From: Dawidia soli | Lineage (GTDB): Bacteria > Bacteroidota > Bacteroidia > Cytophagales > Cyclobacteriaceae | NCBI RefSeq assembly: GCF_018598185.1 | Contig: NZ_JAHESC010000010.1 | Coordinates: 106,148-170,147, forward strand | DNA length: 64,000 bases | Direction of reading: 5' to 3' | In this document: piece by piece, positions 44,313 through 51,674 of the stretch | Numbering within the stretch: the first letter of the stretch is position 1 | Layout of the letters: each line of letters starts with the position of its first letter | Notes under the pieces: generated by a model | Databases searched by the model: none | Told to the model about the DNA's origin: nothing | Seen by the model: the letters and a program-made list of their open reading frames with translations, nothing else | Made by a program: the position numbers and the translations under genes

Positions 44313-45575
44313 CTAGTATAAAGAATCGGACAGGAGCGTGACAAAACGAAATACCTCTTCGAAAGTATTGTACAAAGGCACAGGAGCCACCCGAATCACA
44401 TCGGGTTCGCGCCAATCGGCAATAACACCCGCACGCGTAATATCGTTGAACGTTTTTTTACCCTGCCGCTTCATCAGAATGGAAAGCTGGCAGCCGCGCT
44501 GCCCGGGATCCTCGGGGGTGATGACAGTATAATGTTTTCCTTCCGGATCCGCCTGGTTCAACAAGAACTCCAGGAAGCCCGTAAGCCGCACGCTTTTCTG
44601 GCGCAGGTTCTTCATGCCAGCCTCCTGGAAGAGCTCCAGGGAAGCCAGCAGCGCAGCGCTTTGAAAGATCGGCACATTGGACAGCTGCCAGCCATCGATG
44701 CCGGGCTGCGGTTTAAAGCCCTTCTTCATTTGAAACCGCTCGCCCTCGTGGTGGCCCCACCAGCCCGCAAAGCGCGGCAGTGGCGCGGAGGCATGACGGT
44801 TGTGTACAAAAGCACCGGCAATGGCACCAGGCCCCGCGTTGAGGTATTTATAGCTGCACCACACGGCAAAGTCCACGTCGTCGCGATGCAACGCCAACGG
44901 CACATTGCCCACGGCATGCGCAAGGTCGAAGCCCGCATAAGCACCCGCCTGGTGCGCCGCAGCGGTAATGCGCGGTATATCAAAGAACTGCCCGGTATAA
45001 TATTGTACACCGCCGAGGATCACCAGGGCAAGTTGGTCGGCATGCTCGCGGATAGCATGAAGGATGTCTGCCGTGCGCAACGTATACTCTCCCGCGCGCG
45101 GCGCCAGCTCGATCAGCGCCAGCGCCGGGTCGATGCCGCGGTATTTAAGGTGCGACTCGAACGCATACTGGTCGGAAGAAAATGCGCCCGCCTCGGTAAT
45201 GATCTTAAAACGTCGCGCCGAAGGCCGGTAAAAGGACACCAGCAGCAAATGCAGGTTGACCGTGAGCTGATTCATAGCCACGACTTCGTTCGCCTGCGCG
45301 CCGACCAGTGCCGCCAGCGCCTTCTTGGAAAATTTGTGATAGTACAACCACGGACGGCGGGCGTGCACATGGCCCTCTACGCCCAGGCTGGCCCAGTCGG
45401 CCAGCTCTGCCTGTAAGTACTGTTGCGTCGCTTTCGGTTGCAGGCCAAGCGAGTTGCCGGCCAGGTATAGGGCAGGGCCGTTGGCCGCAGACGGCAACAG
45501 GAATCTTTTACGGAAAGAAGCGAGGGCATCCTGGCGGTCCAGCGACCGGGCAAATTTCAGCGAGTTTTCAAACAT
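44313..45575 (-). CDS. kynU: Kynureninase
   Basis: A 420-residue PLP enzyme of fold type I, splitting 3-hydroxykynurenine to 3-hydroxyanthranilate and alanine. Visible are GNSLGLQPKATQQYLQAEL near residue 40, FDLAHAVGNVPL near 218, and the PLP-lysine segment CSYKYLNAGPG near 240. Length is normal. First gene of the kynU-kmo transcript, divergent from gcvH across 128 bases. With kmo it delivers the substrate of HaaO. No tryptophan dioxygenase or formamidase gene, which would provide kynurenine, is in the window. Confidence 0.95.
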   Translation of the reverse strand: MFENSLKFARSLDRQDALASFRKRFLLPSAANGPALYLAGNSLGLQPKATQQYLQAELADWASLGVEGHVHARRPWLYYHKFSKKALAALVGAQANEVVAMNQLTVNLHLLLVSFYRPSARRFKIITEAGAFSSDQYAFESHLKYRGIDPALALIELAPRAGEYTLRTADILHAIREHADQLALVILGGVQYYTGQFFDIPRITAAAHQAGAYAGFDLAHAVGNVPLALHRDDVDFAVWCSYKYLNAGPGAIAGAFVHNRHASAPLPRFAGWWGHHEGERFQMKKGFKPQPGIDGWQLSNVPIFQSAALLASLELFQEAGMKNLRQKSVRLTGFLEFLLNQADPEGKHYTVITPEDPGQRGCQLSILMKRQGKKTFNDITRAGVIADWREPDVIRVAPVPLYNTFEEVFRFVTLLSDSLY

Positions 45576-45666
45576 GGTATAGCGATGAGGGCAATCGTTT
45601 AAAATGCGTTAAAGGAGGGAATTTATAATCTTTTTGACCTTATTTCCCAATCTTCCATACTTCCCG

Positions 45667-45674
45667 TATTTTTG
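45667..45674 (+). promoter_or_regulatory. Bacteroidota -7 box for gcvH
   Basis: TATTTTTG matches TAnnTTTG and lies 30 bases before the gcvH ATG, giving a leader of about 23 bases. A TTTG at 45633 is too far upstream (30 bases) for the usual -33 spacing. Confidence 0.5.
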
Positions 45675-45703
45675 GCCCACAATAACGCATTAAACCATAA
45701 ACC

Positions 45704-46078
45704 ATGAACATTCCTGAAGGACTGAAGTACACCAAAGACCACGAGTGGGTGAAAATCGAAGGTGACATAGCGACTGTTGGTGTGACAGACTTTGCCCAAA
45801 GCGAACTGGGTGATATTGTGTATGTAGACATTACCACGGTCGGCCAGGACGTAGCCGAACACGATATTTTCGGAACCGTTGAAGCCGTAAAGACCGTGTC
45901 CGACCTGTATATGCCAGTAGCCGGTAAGGTGCTGGAAGTGAACCCGGTACTCGAGGCTAGCCCCGAAAAAGTAAACGAAGATCCGTATGGCGACGGCTGG
46001 ATGATCAAAGTAAAGATCACCGGTGCTGCCAGCGGCCTGCTTTCCGCTGCCGAGTACAAGGAACTTATCGGCAAGTAA
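45704..46078 (+). CDS. gcvH: Glycine cleavage system H protein
   Basis: A 124-residue lipoyl-carrier protein that shuttles the aminomethyl group between the P and T proteins. The lipoylated Lys is in [16 protein letters not shown] near residue 63, within the usual beta hairpin, preceded by [13 protein letters not shown]. Length is standard. lipA, which makes lipoyl groups, follows after 68 bases on the same strand. gcvP lies about 7.5 kb away and gcvT is not in the window. Confidence 0.96.
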   Translation: MNIPEGLKYTKDHEWVKIEGDIATVGVTDFAQSELGDIVYVDITTVGQDVAEHDIFGTVEAVKTVSDLYMPVAGKVLEVNPVLEASPEKVNEDPYGDGWMIKVKITGAASGLLSAAEYKELIGK

Positions 46079-46146
46079 AGCGTTTTATAATATGCCGGCC
46101 GCCAGACCCACCAAGCCTGCTGCGATCGAGCGCTAACGCTACCATC

Positions 46147-47034
46147 ATGATAGAATTACCCGTGATATCTTCTCAGGAAACCCGCAGGCGCAAGCCCGAT
46201 TGGCTGCGTGTAAAACTGCCGGTAGGCCCTGAGTATGCCAAAGTGCGCAAGCTCGTAGACAACTACAAGCTTCATACGATTTGTGAGAGCGGCAATTGCC
46301 CCAACATGGGCGAATGCTGGGGGGCAGGTACGGCAACGTTCATGATCCTGGGCAACGTCTGTACCCGCAGCTGCACGTTCTGTGCGGTAGCCACAGGCCG
46401 CCCCACCGAGTACGACCTGGAAGAGCCTAAACGCGTGGCGGAAGCCATTAAGCTGATGGGCGTAAAACACGCCGTCATCACCTCCGTAAACCGCGACGAG
46501 CTGAAAGACCGCGGCGCCGAGGTATGGTATCAAACCGTGGTCGAGACCAAAAAGGCGAGCCCCGAGACAACGATCGAGACCCTCATACCCGATACCAAGG
46601 GTAACTGGGACGCGCTCTACCGCATGATCGAAGGCAAGCAGGAAGTGGTATCGCACAACATGGAAACCGTAGGACGCCTGTACCGCATCGTACGGCCACA
46701 AGCCAAATACGAGCGCAGCCTGGAGCAGATCCGGCGCATTCGCGAAGCAGGCATGCGTACCAAGACCGGCATCATGCTGGGCATCGGCGAAACCAAAGAA
46801 GAGGTCTTCAAAGCGATGGACGACCTGGCCACCAACGGCCTGATGATCCTGACGCTGGGCCAATACCTGCAGCCGACCAAGATGCACCTGGAAGTAGCCG
46901 AATTCATCCATCCCGACACATTCGAGATGTACCGCGAAGAAGGACTACGTCGGGGCTTGAAGTATGTGGAATCAGGCCCGCTGGTGCGTTCAAGCTATCA
47001 TGCAGAGCGGCATGTGAACGTGCCCTTGGATTAA
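46147..47034 (+). CDS. lipA: Lipoyl synthase
   Basis: A 295-residue radical-SAM enzyme inserting two sulfurs into octanoyl groups on lipoyl domains. The auxiliary cluster ligands are in [12 protein letters not shown] (about residues 44-55) and the radical-SAM cluster in [10 protein letters not shown] (about 75-84). The C-terminal [14 protein letters not shown] carries the Ser that caps the auxiliary cluster. Placement after gcvH links lipoate synthesis with its acceptor. It ends just before a strong bidirectional terminator. Confidence 0.96.
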   Translation: MIELPVISSQETRRRKPDWLRVKLPVGPEYAKVRKLVDNYKLHTICESGNCPNMGECWGAGTATFMILGNVCTRSCTFCAVATGRPTEYDLEEPKRVAEAIKLMGVKHAVITSVNRDELKDRGAEVWYQTVVETKKASPETTIETLIPDTKGNWDALYRMIEGKQEVVSHNMETVGRLYRIVRPQAKYERSLEQIRRIREAGMRTKTGIMLGIGETKEEVFKAMDDLATNGLMILTLGQYLQPTKMHLEVAEFIHPDTFEMYREEGLRRGLKYVESGPLVRSSYHAERHVNVPLD

Positions 47035-47073
47035 ACTGAATCGGCCCTGTAGAAGGACCGTGATACAGTGTAT

Positions 47074-47112
47074 AAAAAAAAGACATCCGGTTAGCCGGAT
47101 GTCTTTTTTTTA
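47074..47112. terminator. Bidirectional terminator between lipA and the lipoprotein array
   Basis: A 10-bp GC-containing stem, AGACATCCGG with CCGGATGTCT, around a TTAG loop and extended by A and T runs on both sides (47074-47112). It serves the convergent lipA and lipoprotein genes. Confidence 0.9.
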
Positions 47113-47138
47113 TACTCTATTCCGTTGAAAATGACAGA

Positions 47139-47825
47139 TTATTCTTCGCCGCCGGACTGGCCGATATTTTGAAACACTTTAGCATCCACAGTAGTGGATA
47201 CATTCAGGTCAAAGCCGGTGTCGTTATTTTCGCCAGGCACCGTAAATTCAGATGCAAATTTCAGGGCGCCTGTTGCAGGGTCATACGAGAAGCCGGTCAC
47301 TCCCGCTTCTGACGCATACGAGTTGAATTCACCGTTGATAATAAAGTACTTGAAGTCGTCGGTCGTGATGTTTGAATAAACCTCGAAGTCGTTGAAGCTA
47401 TAGACGATAGCATCGCCTTCACCTACCGCGCGATTTAATCTTAGATTAATGTAGTTCTCCTGATAAACATCGTCTACAGAACCCAGAAAACGCATAACAC
47501 GATATTGGTCAGCACCGGTCTCTTCGTTGATGCCCGATCCTGAGTATTCGATCAGATCGTTTGCGCCGATAGGAGCGAATTTATACGTGATCGTTTTGGT
47601 AAAAGCGACTTCATCAGGTCTGGTGCCCGTATACGTAACAGTAATAGAACCGTATTTCAGTTCATCCTCAAGACCAACTCCGTCATCGCCTTTATCACCT
47701 TTGTCGCCTTTTTCGCCTGCCGCTCCCGTTGCCCCAGGATCGCCTTCCTCGCCTTCGCAACCTGTGAACATCATACCCGAAAAGGCAATGGAAAGCATCA
47801 AGCCAAACTTTAGAACTTTTTTCAT
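47139..47825 (-). CDS. Collagen-like lipoprotein, array member 1
   Basis: A 228-residue lipoprotein and one of five tandem paralogues. The signal ends in a lipobox with Cys at residue 23 (MMFTGC), followed by about nine Gly-X-Y triplets (GEEGDPGATGAAGEKGDKGD and on to GDDGVG). Then comes a conserved domain of about 170 residues. Its N-terminal block has LKYGSITVTYTGTRPDEVAF and TITYKFAPIG, and its C-terminal block has SYDPATGALKFASEFTVPG and a final VDAKVFQNIG. The domain looks beta-rich and I do not recognise it. The protein is probably lipid-anchored, with the triplets allowing trimerisation. The gene has its own upstream region, within which lies a pseudogene remnant of a sibling. Confidence 0.85.
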   Translation of the reverse strand: MKKVLKFGLMLSIAFSGMMFTGCEGEEGDPGATGAAGEKGDKGDKGDDGVGLEDELKYGSITVTYTGTRPDEVAFTKTITYKFAPIGANDLIEYSGSGINEETGADQYRVMRFLGSVDDVYQENYINLRLNRAVGEGDAIVYSFNDFEVYSNITTDDFKYFIINGEFNSYASEAGVTGFSYDPATGALKFASEFTVPGENNDTGFDLNVSTTVDAKVFQNIGQSGGEE

Positions 47826-47900
47826 AGAAATAAATAATTGGTTAGTGTAAAAAAGAATTATAGAGATTTTATGAGATGATAAATGGATGCGTATAGATCG

Positions 47901-47940
47901 CTTTAACGACGAATATGTACGAAGGTAGAGAAAATTGGTT
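47901..47940. repeat. 40-bp direct repeat, copy A
   Basis: Differs at only two positions from copy B at 49898-49937. It lies 76 bases upstream of array member 1 and 28 bases downstream of the pseudogene stop. On the minus strand it contains TACCTTCG, one mismatch from the -7 consensus, so it could be promoter sequence carried along in the duplication. Confidence 0.8.
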
Positions 47941-47968
47941 TGGAATAACGACGAGTTTTTTTGAAATC

Positions 47969-48020
47969 TTACATCCTTCCGAAAAGACTCATATTTTCAA
48001 TAGCCACAACGTTAGTATTT
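47969..48020 (-). pseudogene. 3' remnant of a sixth collagen-like lipoprotein gene
   Basis: On the minus strand this stretch reads like the last ~15 codons of array member 4 with gaps, ending at an equivalent TAA (47969-47971). The following 70 bases, including the 40-bp repeat, also match the sequence after member 4 (49898-49970). The N-terminal and middle parts are missing; the rest of the gap to 48235 is unrelated. It marks a lost copy in the array. Confidence 0.65.
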
Positions 48021-48234
48021 AAAGAATATACAGGATCAGGGTTATTTATAGATCAGGGAAATTCCGGATACAGGCTATAAGACCGGCGTATAACGCAGTA
48101 GTGATGAACATGCCCCGCATGTTTATGTAGGGCGATAGGAATGCAGTCAATTCATTTGTGGATGTAAGATATCGGGTCAATCGGCGAATAAACGCACAGC
48201 CGATATAAGCTTTCTGAAAGGTTCTCCCAAAAAA

Positions 48235-48261
48235 AGAAGCCATCTGAAAAAGATGGCTTCT
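48235..48261 (-). terminator. Terminator after array member 2
   Basis: A perfect 11-bp stem (48235-48245 with 48251-48261) with a GAAAA loop. On the minus strand it is followed by a run of T (48229-48235). It lies 26 bases past the stop of member 2. Confidence 0.85.
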
Positions 48262-48286
48262 CAATTGGTCTGCACTAGGATATCCG

Positions 48287-48970
48287 CTACTTGGGAGTAT
48301 CCACGTTTTCGACAACCTTTACGTTCACGTCCGCTGATATAGTCAGTTCATGACCCGTTGGATTTTGATCCGCCGGGAAAGTCGCATCAAACTTAAATTT
48401 TAACGCGCCGGTAGCGGAATTGAAGGAATAGTCAGATACCGTTTCAGAGGTCGGAAATTGATTTTCGCCTGTATATAATGTAAAGACCCTGAAGTCATCG
48501 GAGATGATCGCTACATTGTTAAAAATTTGAATGTAGGACTCTCTCTCTCCATCATTGAACGCGCGAAGTGTAAAGCCAACGCGGTTGTTGCTGCCACCTT
48601 CATAATTGTCCGCTGTCACAGCCGAGCTAAAGCGGTATACGGCAAACTCAAGGTCAGTCTCATCATAGTTGTAATCCCATACAGCGGAAGTATACATGAC
48701 ATCCGGACCGCTAATGGCATATTTAAAGTTGATGGTTTTGTCGAACGGTACATCGTCAGCACGAACACCTTTGTACTGTACGGATATGTTGCCATATTGT
48801 GTGGCTTCGTTATAGCCCACACCATTCTCACCGGTATCTCCAGCGTCGCCTTTTTCGCCTTTCTCTCCCTGGGCTCCGGCGATTCCCGGATCACCATCTT
48901 CGCAGGCAGTGAACATGAACCCCGAGGCGGCGATGGCGAACATCAAGCCAATCTTTATAAGTTGTTTCAT
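48287..48970 (-). CDS. Collagen-like lipoprotein, array member 2
   Basis: A 227-residue lipoprotein whose start MKQLIKIGLMFAIAASGFMF is nearly that of member 3. A Met four codons earlier, at 48982, is possible but does not improve the signal. The lipid-anchor Cys is at residue 23, then eight Gly-X-Y triplets (GDPGIAGAQGEKGEKGDAGD and on to GENGVG). The conserved domain follows, with TQYGNISVQYKGVRADDV, TINFKYAISGP, YSFNSATGALKFKFDATFP, NPTGHELTISADVNVKVVEN. It is downstream of member 3 with a gap of about 42 bases, so the two are probably one transcript ended by the following terminator. Function unknown. Confidence 0.85.
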   Translation of the reverse strand: MKQLIKIGLMFAIAASGFMFTACEDGDPGIAGAQGEKGEKGDAGDTGENGVGYNEATQYGNISVQYKGVRADDVPFDKTINFKYAISGPDVMYTSAVWDYNYDETDLEFAVYRFSSAVTADNYEGGSNNRVGFTLRAFNDGERESYIQIFNNVAIISDDFRVFTLYTGENQFPTSETVSDYSFNSATGALKFKFDATFPADQNPTGHELTISADVNVKVVENVDTPK

Positions 48971-49012
48971 AGATAAGATCATGGATTAAGAGTGAAACAA
49001 TACACGCTTTGA

Positions 49013-49687
49013 TTAATCAACATTGATGTATTGGAGGACTTTCGTGTTTACGTCCGCCGTAATTTCAAGCTCATGACCCGTGCTGTTGTTTTCTTCCGGA
49101 ACAACCAGGTGAAACGTAAACTTCAATTCGCTTGTAACAGAGTTGAATGAATATTCTGAAACCGTTTCCGAAAACGTGTTTTCATAATAATCGTCCCCCA
49201 GTATAAAGAACTTCAGGTCATCGGAAACGATCGCTACGTTAAGATCGAGGTCAATATAGGATTCTCCCTCTTCGTATTTATTAAAATGAAAGGCGACAGA
49301 GCTGTTAGAGCCCCCTTCGGAATAGTCTGATACAACGGCGGAGTTGAAGCGCTGTATACGAAACTCCGTTACAGCACCACCTTCTGTTTGGTATGGGGTA
49401 GCGTAAGAATAATACGCTGCGTCAGGTCCCGTAGGAGAGAATTTAAAATCGATCGTTTTGTTGAACGCCACACCATCTGCGCGGGCACCTTTAAATTGGA
49501 CGACAATGTTGCCGTATTGAACGGCTTCGTCAAAGCCTACGCCGTCTTCACCAGCATCACCTTTATCGCCTTTTTCACCTTGAGGGCCGGCAGCACCGGG
49601 TTCGCCATCCTCGCCTTCACATGCGGTGAACAGAAATCCCGAAGTAGCAATTGTACAGATTAAGCCAAACGTTAGAAGTTGTTTCAT
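49013..49687 (-). CDS. Collagen-like lipoprotein, array member 3
   Basis: A 224-residue lipoprotein, the closest relative of member 2. Cys at residue 23 is followed by about nine triplets (GEDGEPGAAGPQGEKGDKGD and on to GEDGVG). The domain then shows VQYGNIVVQFKGARADGVAF, TIDFKFSPTGP, EYSFNSVTSELKFTFHLVVP and STGHELEITADVNTKVLQY. The middle has an insert-prone Tyr/Gly/Ser-rich loop where members differ most. It heads the member 3-2 transcript. The upstream 280-base gap contains the second copy of the 40-bp repeat. The protein is probably lipid-anchored in the periplasm or on the surface; no function can be assigned. Confidence 0.85.
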   Translation of the reverse strand: MKQLLTFGLICTIATSGFLFTACEGEDGEPGAAGPQGEKGDKGDAGEDGVGFDEAVQYGNIVVQFKGARADGVAFNKTIDFKFSPTGPDAAYYSYATPYQTEGGAVTEFRIQRFNSAVVSDYSEGGSNSSVAFHFNKYEEGESYIDLDLNVAIVSDDLKFFILGDDYYENTFSETVSEYSFNSVTSELKFTFHLVVPEENNSTGHELEITADVNTKVLQYINVD

Positions 49688-49897
49688 AAATAAATGGTTA
49701 AGGATTAAAAATTAATATGATAAGAATCTGTGTCTAAATAGGTTGGATGCTAGACCCCATGAATATGTAGTGATAACTACTGTCGCAAAATACCTAAAAC
49801 AATTTTCATCCGGCCAGGGGAAAAATCCCTTGTATAGAATGGTTACCTTGAAAACAATGAATAGGTTGCCTGAGACGTGGACGTACAATACACTTGT

Positions 49898-49937
49898 CTT
49901 TAACGACGAGTATGTACGAAGGTAGAGAAAATTAGTT
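49898..49937. repeat. 40-bp direct repeat, copy B
   Basis: Copy B of the repeat also found at 47901-47940 (two mismatches). It lies 30 bases downstream of member 4's stop and about 210 bases upstream of member 3. The rest of the 280-base gap (49688-49967) shows no gene. Confidence 0.8.
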
Positions 49938-49967
49938 CAGTTGAAGAAGCGCTTTTTCGCGGAAATC

Positions 49968-50633
49968 TTACACGCTCTCAAAAACCTTTACTTTTACAGT
50001 AGCCATCACGTTCAGATCGTGACCCGTCGGATTGAACTCAAAGTCGCCCGGCACGGTAAAGCTCAGCTTCAGTTCAAGATTGCCGGTGGCGGGATCATAC
50101 GTGTATTCCTTGTCACCACTCGTAGCGAACTGGGAGTAGCTATCTTGTAAAACGAAGAATTTATAATCGTCGGTGGTGATGACAGTTCTCACATAAAAGT
50201 CTACACCCGTCACCACGGGTTTGTCATCATCATAAGAAACATAGAGATTGATGGTGACTTGATTATCCTGGAAATCCTGGGCTACCGAGCTGTAAAATCG
50301 GCGTACGGTAAAGATACGATCAGTGCCTTCAGTATATACTACAGAGGAAGTTGTAAAGCCGTTGACGCCGACCGGGGTGAATTTGAAGTCGAGATCCTTT
50401 TTGAATGCTTCGGCGTCGGGCCGGTGTCCCTCCAGGGACAAGGTAACGTTGCCATACCGCGTAGCTTCCTCGAAGCCCACGCCGTCTTCGCCGTCTTTTC
50501 CATTTTCGCCTTTTCCACCGGCCTCACCTTGCTCGCCCGCAGGGCCTGGATCGCCGTCTTCGGCGCAACCTGTAAACACATAGGCAGCCAATGCCACCAA
50601 CAACATGGTAAAGAATTTTAAGGGGTTTTTCAT
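49968..50633 (-). CDS. Collagen-like lipoprotein, array member 4
   Basis: A 221-residue lipoprotein. The signal is MKNPLKFFTMLLVALAAYVF with Cys at residue 23, then about nine triplets (GDPGPAGEQGEAGGKGENGK, then DGEDGVG). Domain blocks are TRYGNVTLSLEGHRPDAEAF, DLDFKFTPVGVNGF, EYTYDPATGNLELKLSFTVP and NPTGHDLNVMATVKVKVFES. The NGF after the first block is shared with member 5, suggesting these two are closer to each other. The gene follows member 5 with a 63-base gap and is the best match for the pseudogene between members 1 and 2. Function unknown. Confidence 0.85.
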   Translation of the reverse strand: MKNPLKFFTMLLVALAAYVFTGCAEDGDPGPAGEQGEAGGKGENGKDGEDGVGFEEATRYGNVTLSLEGHRPDAEAFKKDLDFKFTPVGVNGFTTSSVVYTEGTDRIFTVRRFYSSVAQDFQDNQVTINLYVSYDDDKPVVTGVDFYVRTVITTDDYKFFVLQDSYSQFATSGDKEYTYDPATGNLELKLSFTVPGDFEFNPTGHDLNVMATVKVKVFESV

Positions 50634-50696
50634 AAAATTAAAGCTTACGACCTATGACAATAAACTAGTAGCGATATACATGATTCAAACAGCGTG

Positions 50697-51377
50697 TTAC
50701 GGCTCCCTCCGGATCTCCTGAAACACTTTTACCCTTGCCACCAAGGCGACCTGGAGGTCCGTCAAACCGACACCGGCTTGTTGATGCGACTCGGCAAAGT
50801 CGACGCGAAACGACAGATCACCGGTAGCAGGATCATACTGAAACGCTGTAAAATTGTCGCTTGACAACAGGCTTGCAAAGTCGTGCTTCACAGTCAGCAA
50901 ACTGGTGTCGCTGGTAGGCATATGCGTATAGATTATACACTGACCGGGAAAGAACTCATACCCATTATCGGTTTGTAGTACAAACATCTCGATGCGCACA
51001 AAATTATCCTGCAGGTCGGGGCCGGGATCGACAGCACCGTAAAAACGATGCAGTGCAAAAGAATATGCACCATCTGCTACCTCGGCAAACGATCCAAGTT
51101 TAAAGCCGTTGACACCCAGCGGAGCATACTTGAAGTTGATCGTGTCGGCGAAGTCTTTGCCGTCGGGAAGCTGGCCCGTGAAGCTGACAACAATGTTCCC
51201 GTACGCGACTGATTCCTGGAAGCCGCTGCCATCTTTGCCGGGATCACCCGCGGGGCCGTCGACACCGCCAGGGCCTTTCGGGCCGGGGTCGCCATCCTGT
51301 CCGTCCGAGCAGCCGGTTACGAGCAGGCAGCCCAGTACCGAGACCGTGGCAAGCATAACGCATAAGGAGGGTTTCAT
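50697..51377 (-). CDS. Collagen-like lipoprotein, array member 5 (most divergent)
   Basis: A 226-residue lipoprotein at the upstream end of the array. The lipobox is LLVTGC, followed by about nine triplets that are richer in Pro and poorer in Glu-Lys pairs than in the others (GQDGDPGPKGPGGVDGPAGD, then PGKDGSG). The domain keeps VAYGNIVVSFTGQLPDGKDF, TINFKYAPLGVNGF and QYDPATGDLSFRVDFAESHQ, but its C-terminal block is changed (VGLTDLQVALVARVKVFQEI) and lacks the TGH motif. It may therefore represent the oldest or a specialised copy. It shares its strand with the other four. The 297 bases upstream contain the terminator of the peptidase gene. Confidence 0.85.
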   Translation of the reverse strand: MKPSLCVMLATVSVLGCLLVTGCSDGQDGDPGPKGPGGVDGPAGDPGKDGSGFQESVAYGNIVVSFTGQLPDGKDFADTINFKYAPLGVNGFKLGSFAEVADGAYSFALHRFYGAVDPGPDLQDNFVRIEMFVLQTDNGYEFFPGQCIIYTHMPTSDTSLLTVKHDFASLLSSDNFTAFQYDPATGDLSFRVDFAESHQQAGVGLTDLQVALVARVKVFQEIRREP

Positions 51378-51623
51378 GTGTGGAGGATTAAGAGGTTCTT
51401 TTTTAAAATATAGAAGTCAGAAGGATCGACTCGATAGCATAAAACAGTGGATTAGTGTACGAATATCCAATATTCTGGTTAGGGTTCCAACAAATCCCCT
51501 GGCCGTCGGTCTAACTAATTCATTCAACGGTAGGAAGTTTTTTTTGATGCTTCCCTGAACGAATACCGCAAGGGTGATTTTCCCCTGATCGTACGACATA
51601 TGTTGAGAAGTCTACTAAATGAA

Positions 51624-51654
51624 AGAGGCCGTCTCCATTCAGGAGACGGCCTCT
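51624..51654 (-). terminator. Terminator after the first M28 peptidase gene
   Basis: A perfect 13-bp stem (51624-51636 with 51642-51654) around a five-base loop, lying 21 bases past the stop of the minus-strand peptidase gene and followed on that strand by CTTTCATTT. Confidence 0.85.
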
Positions 51655-51674
51655 GTAGATTCTTTTCCTCGTTA

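Noticed and set aside
48046..48315. 89-codon minus-strand ORF between array members 1 and 2
   Set aside because: It crosses the terminator of member 2 and overlaps its end; the translation resembles nothing.
47670..51310. Repeated short motifs that could suggest a CRISPR array
   Set aside because: They are the Gly-X-Y codons of the five lipoproteins, in frame and irregularly spaced, without spacers.
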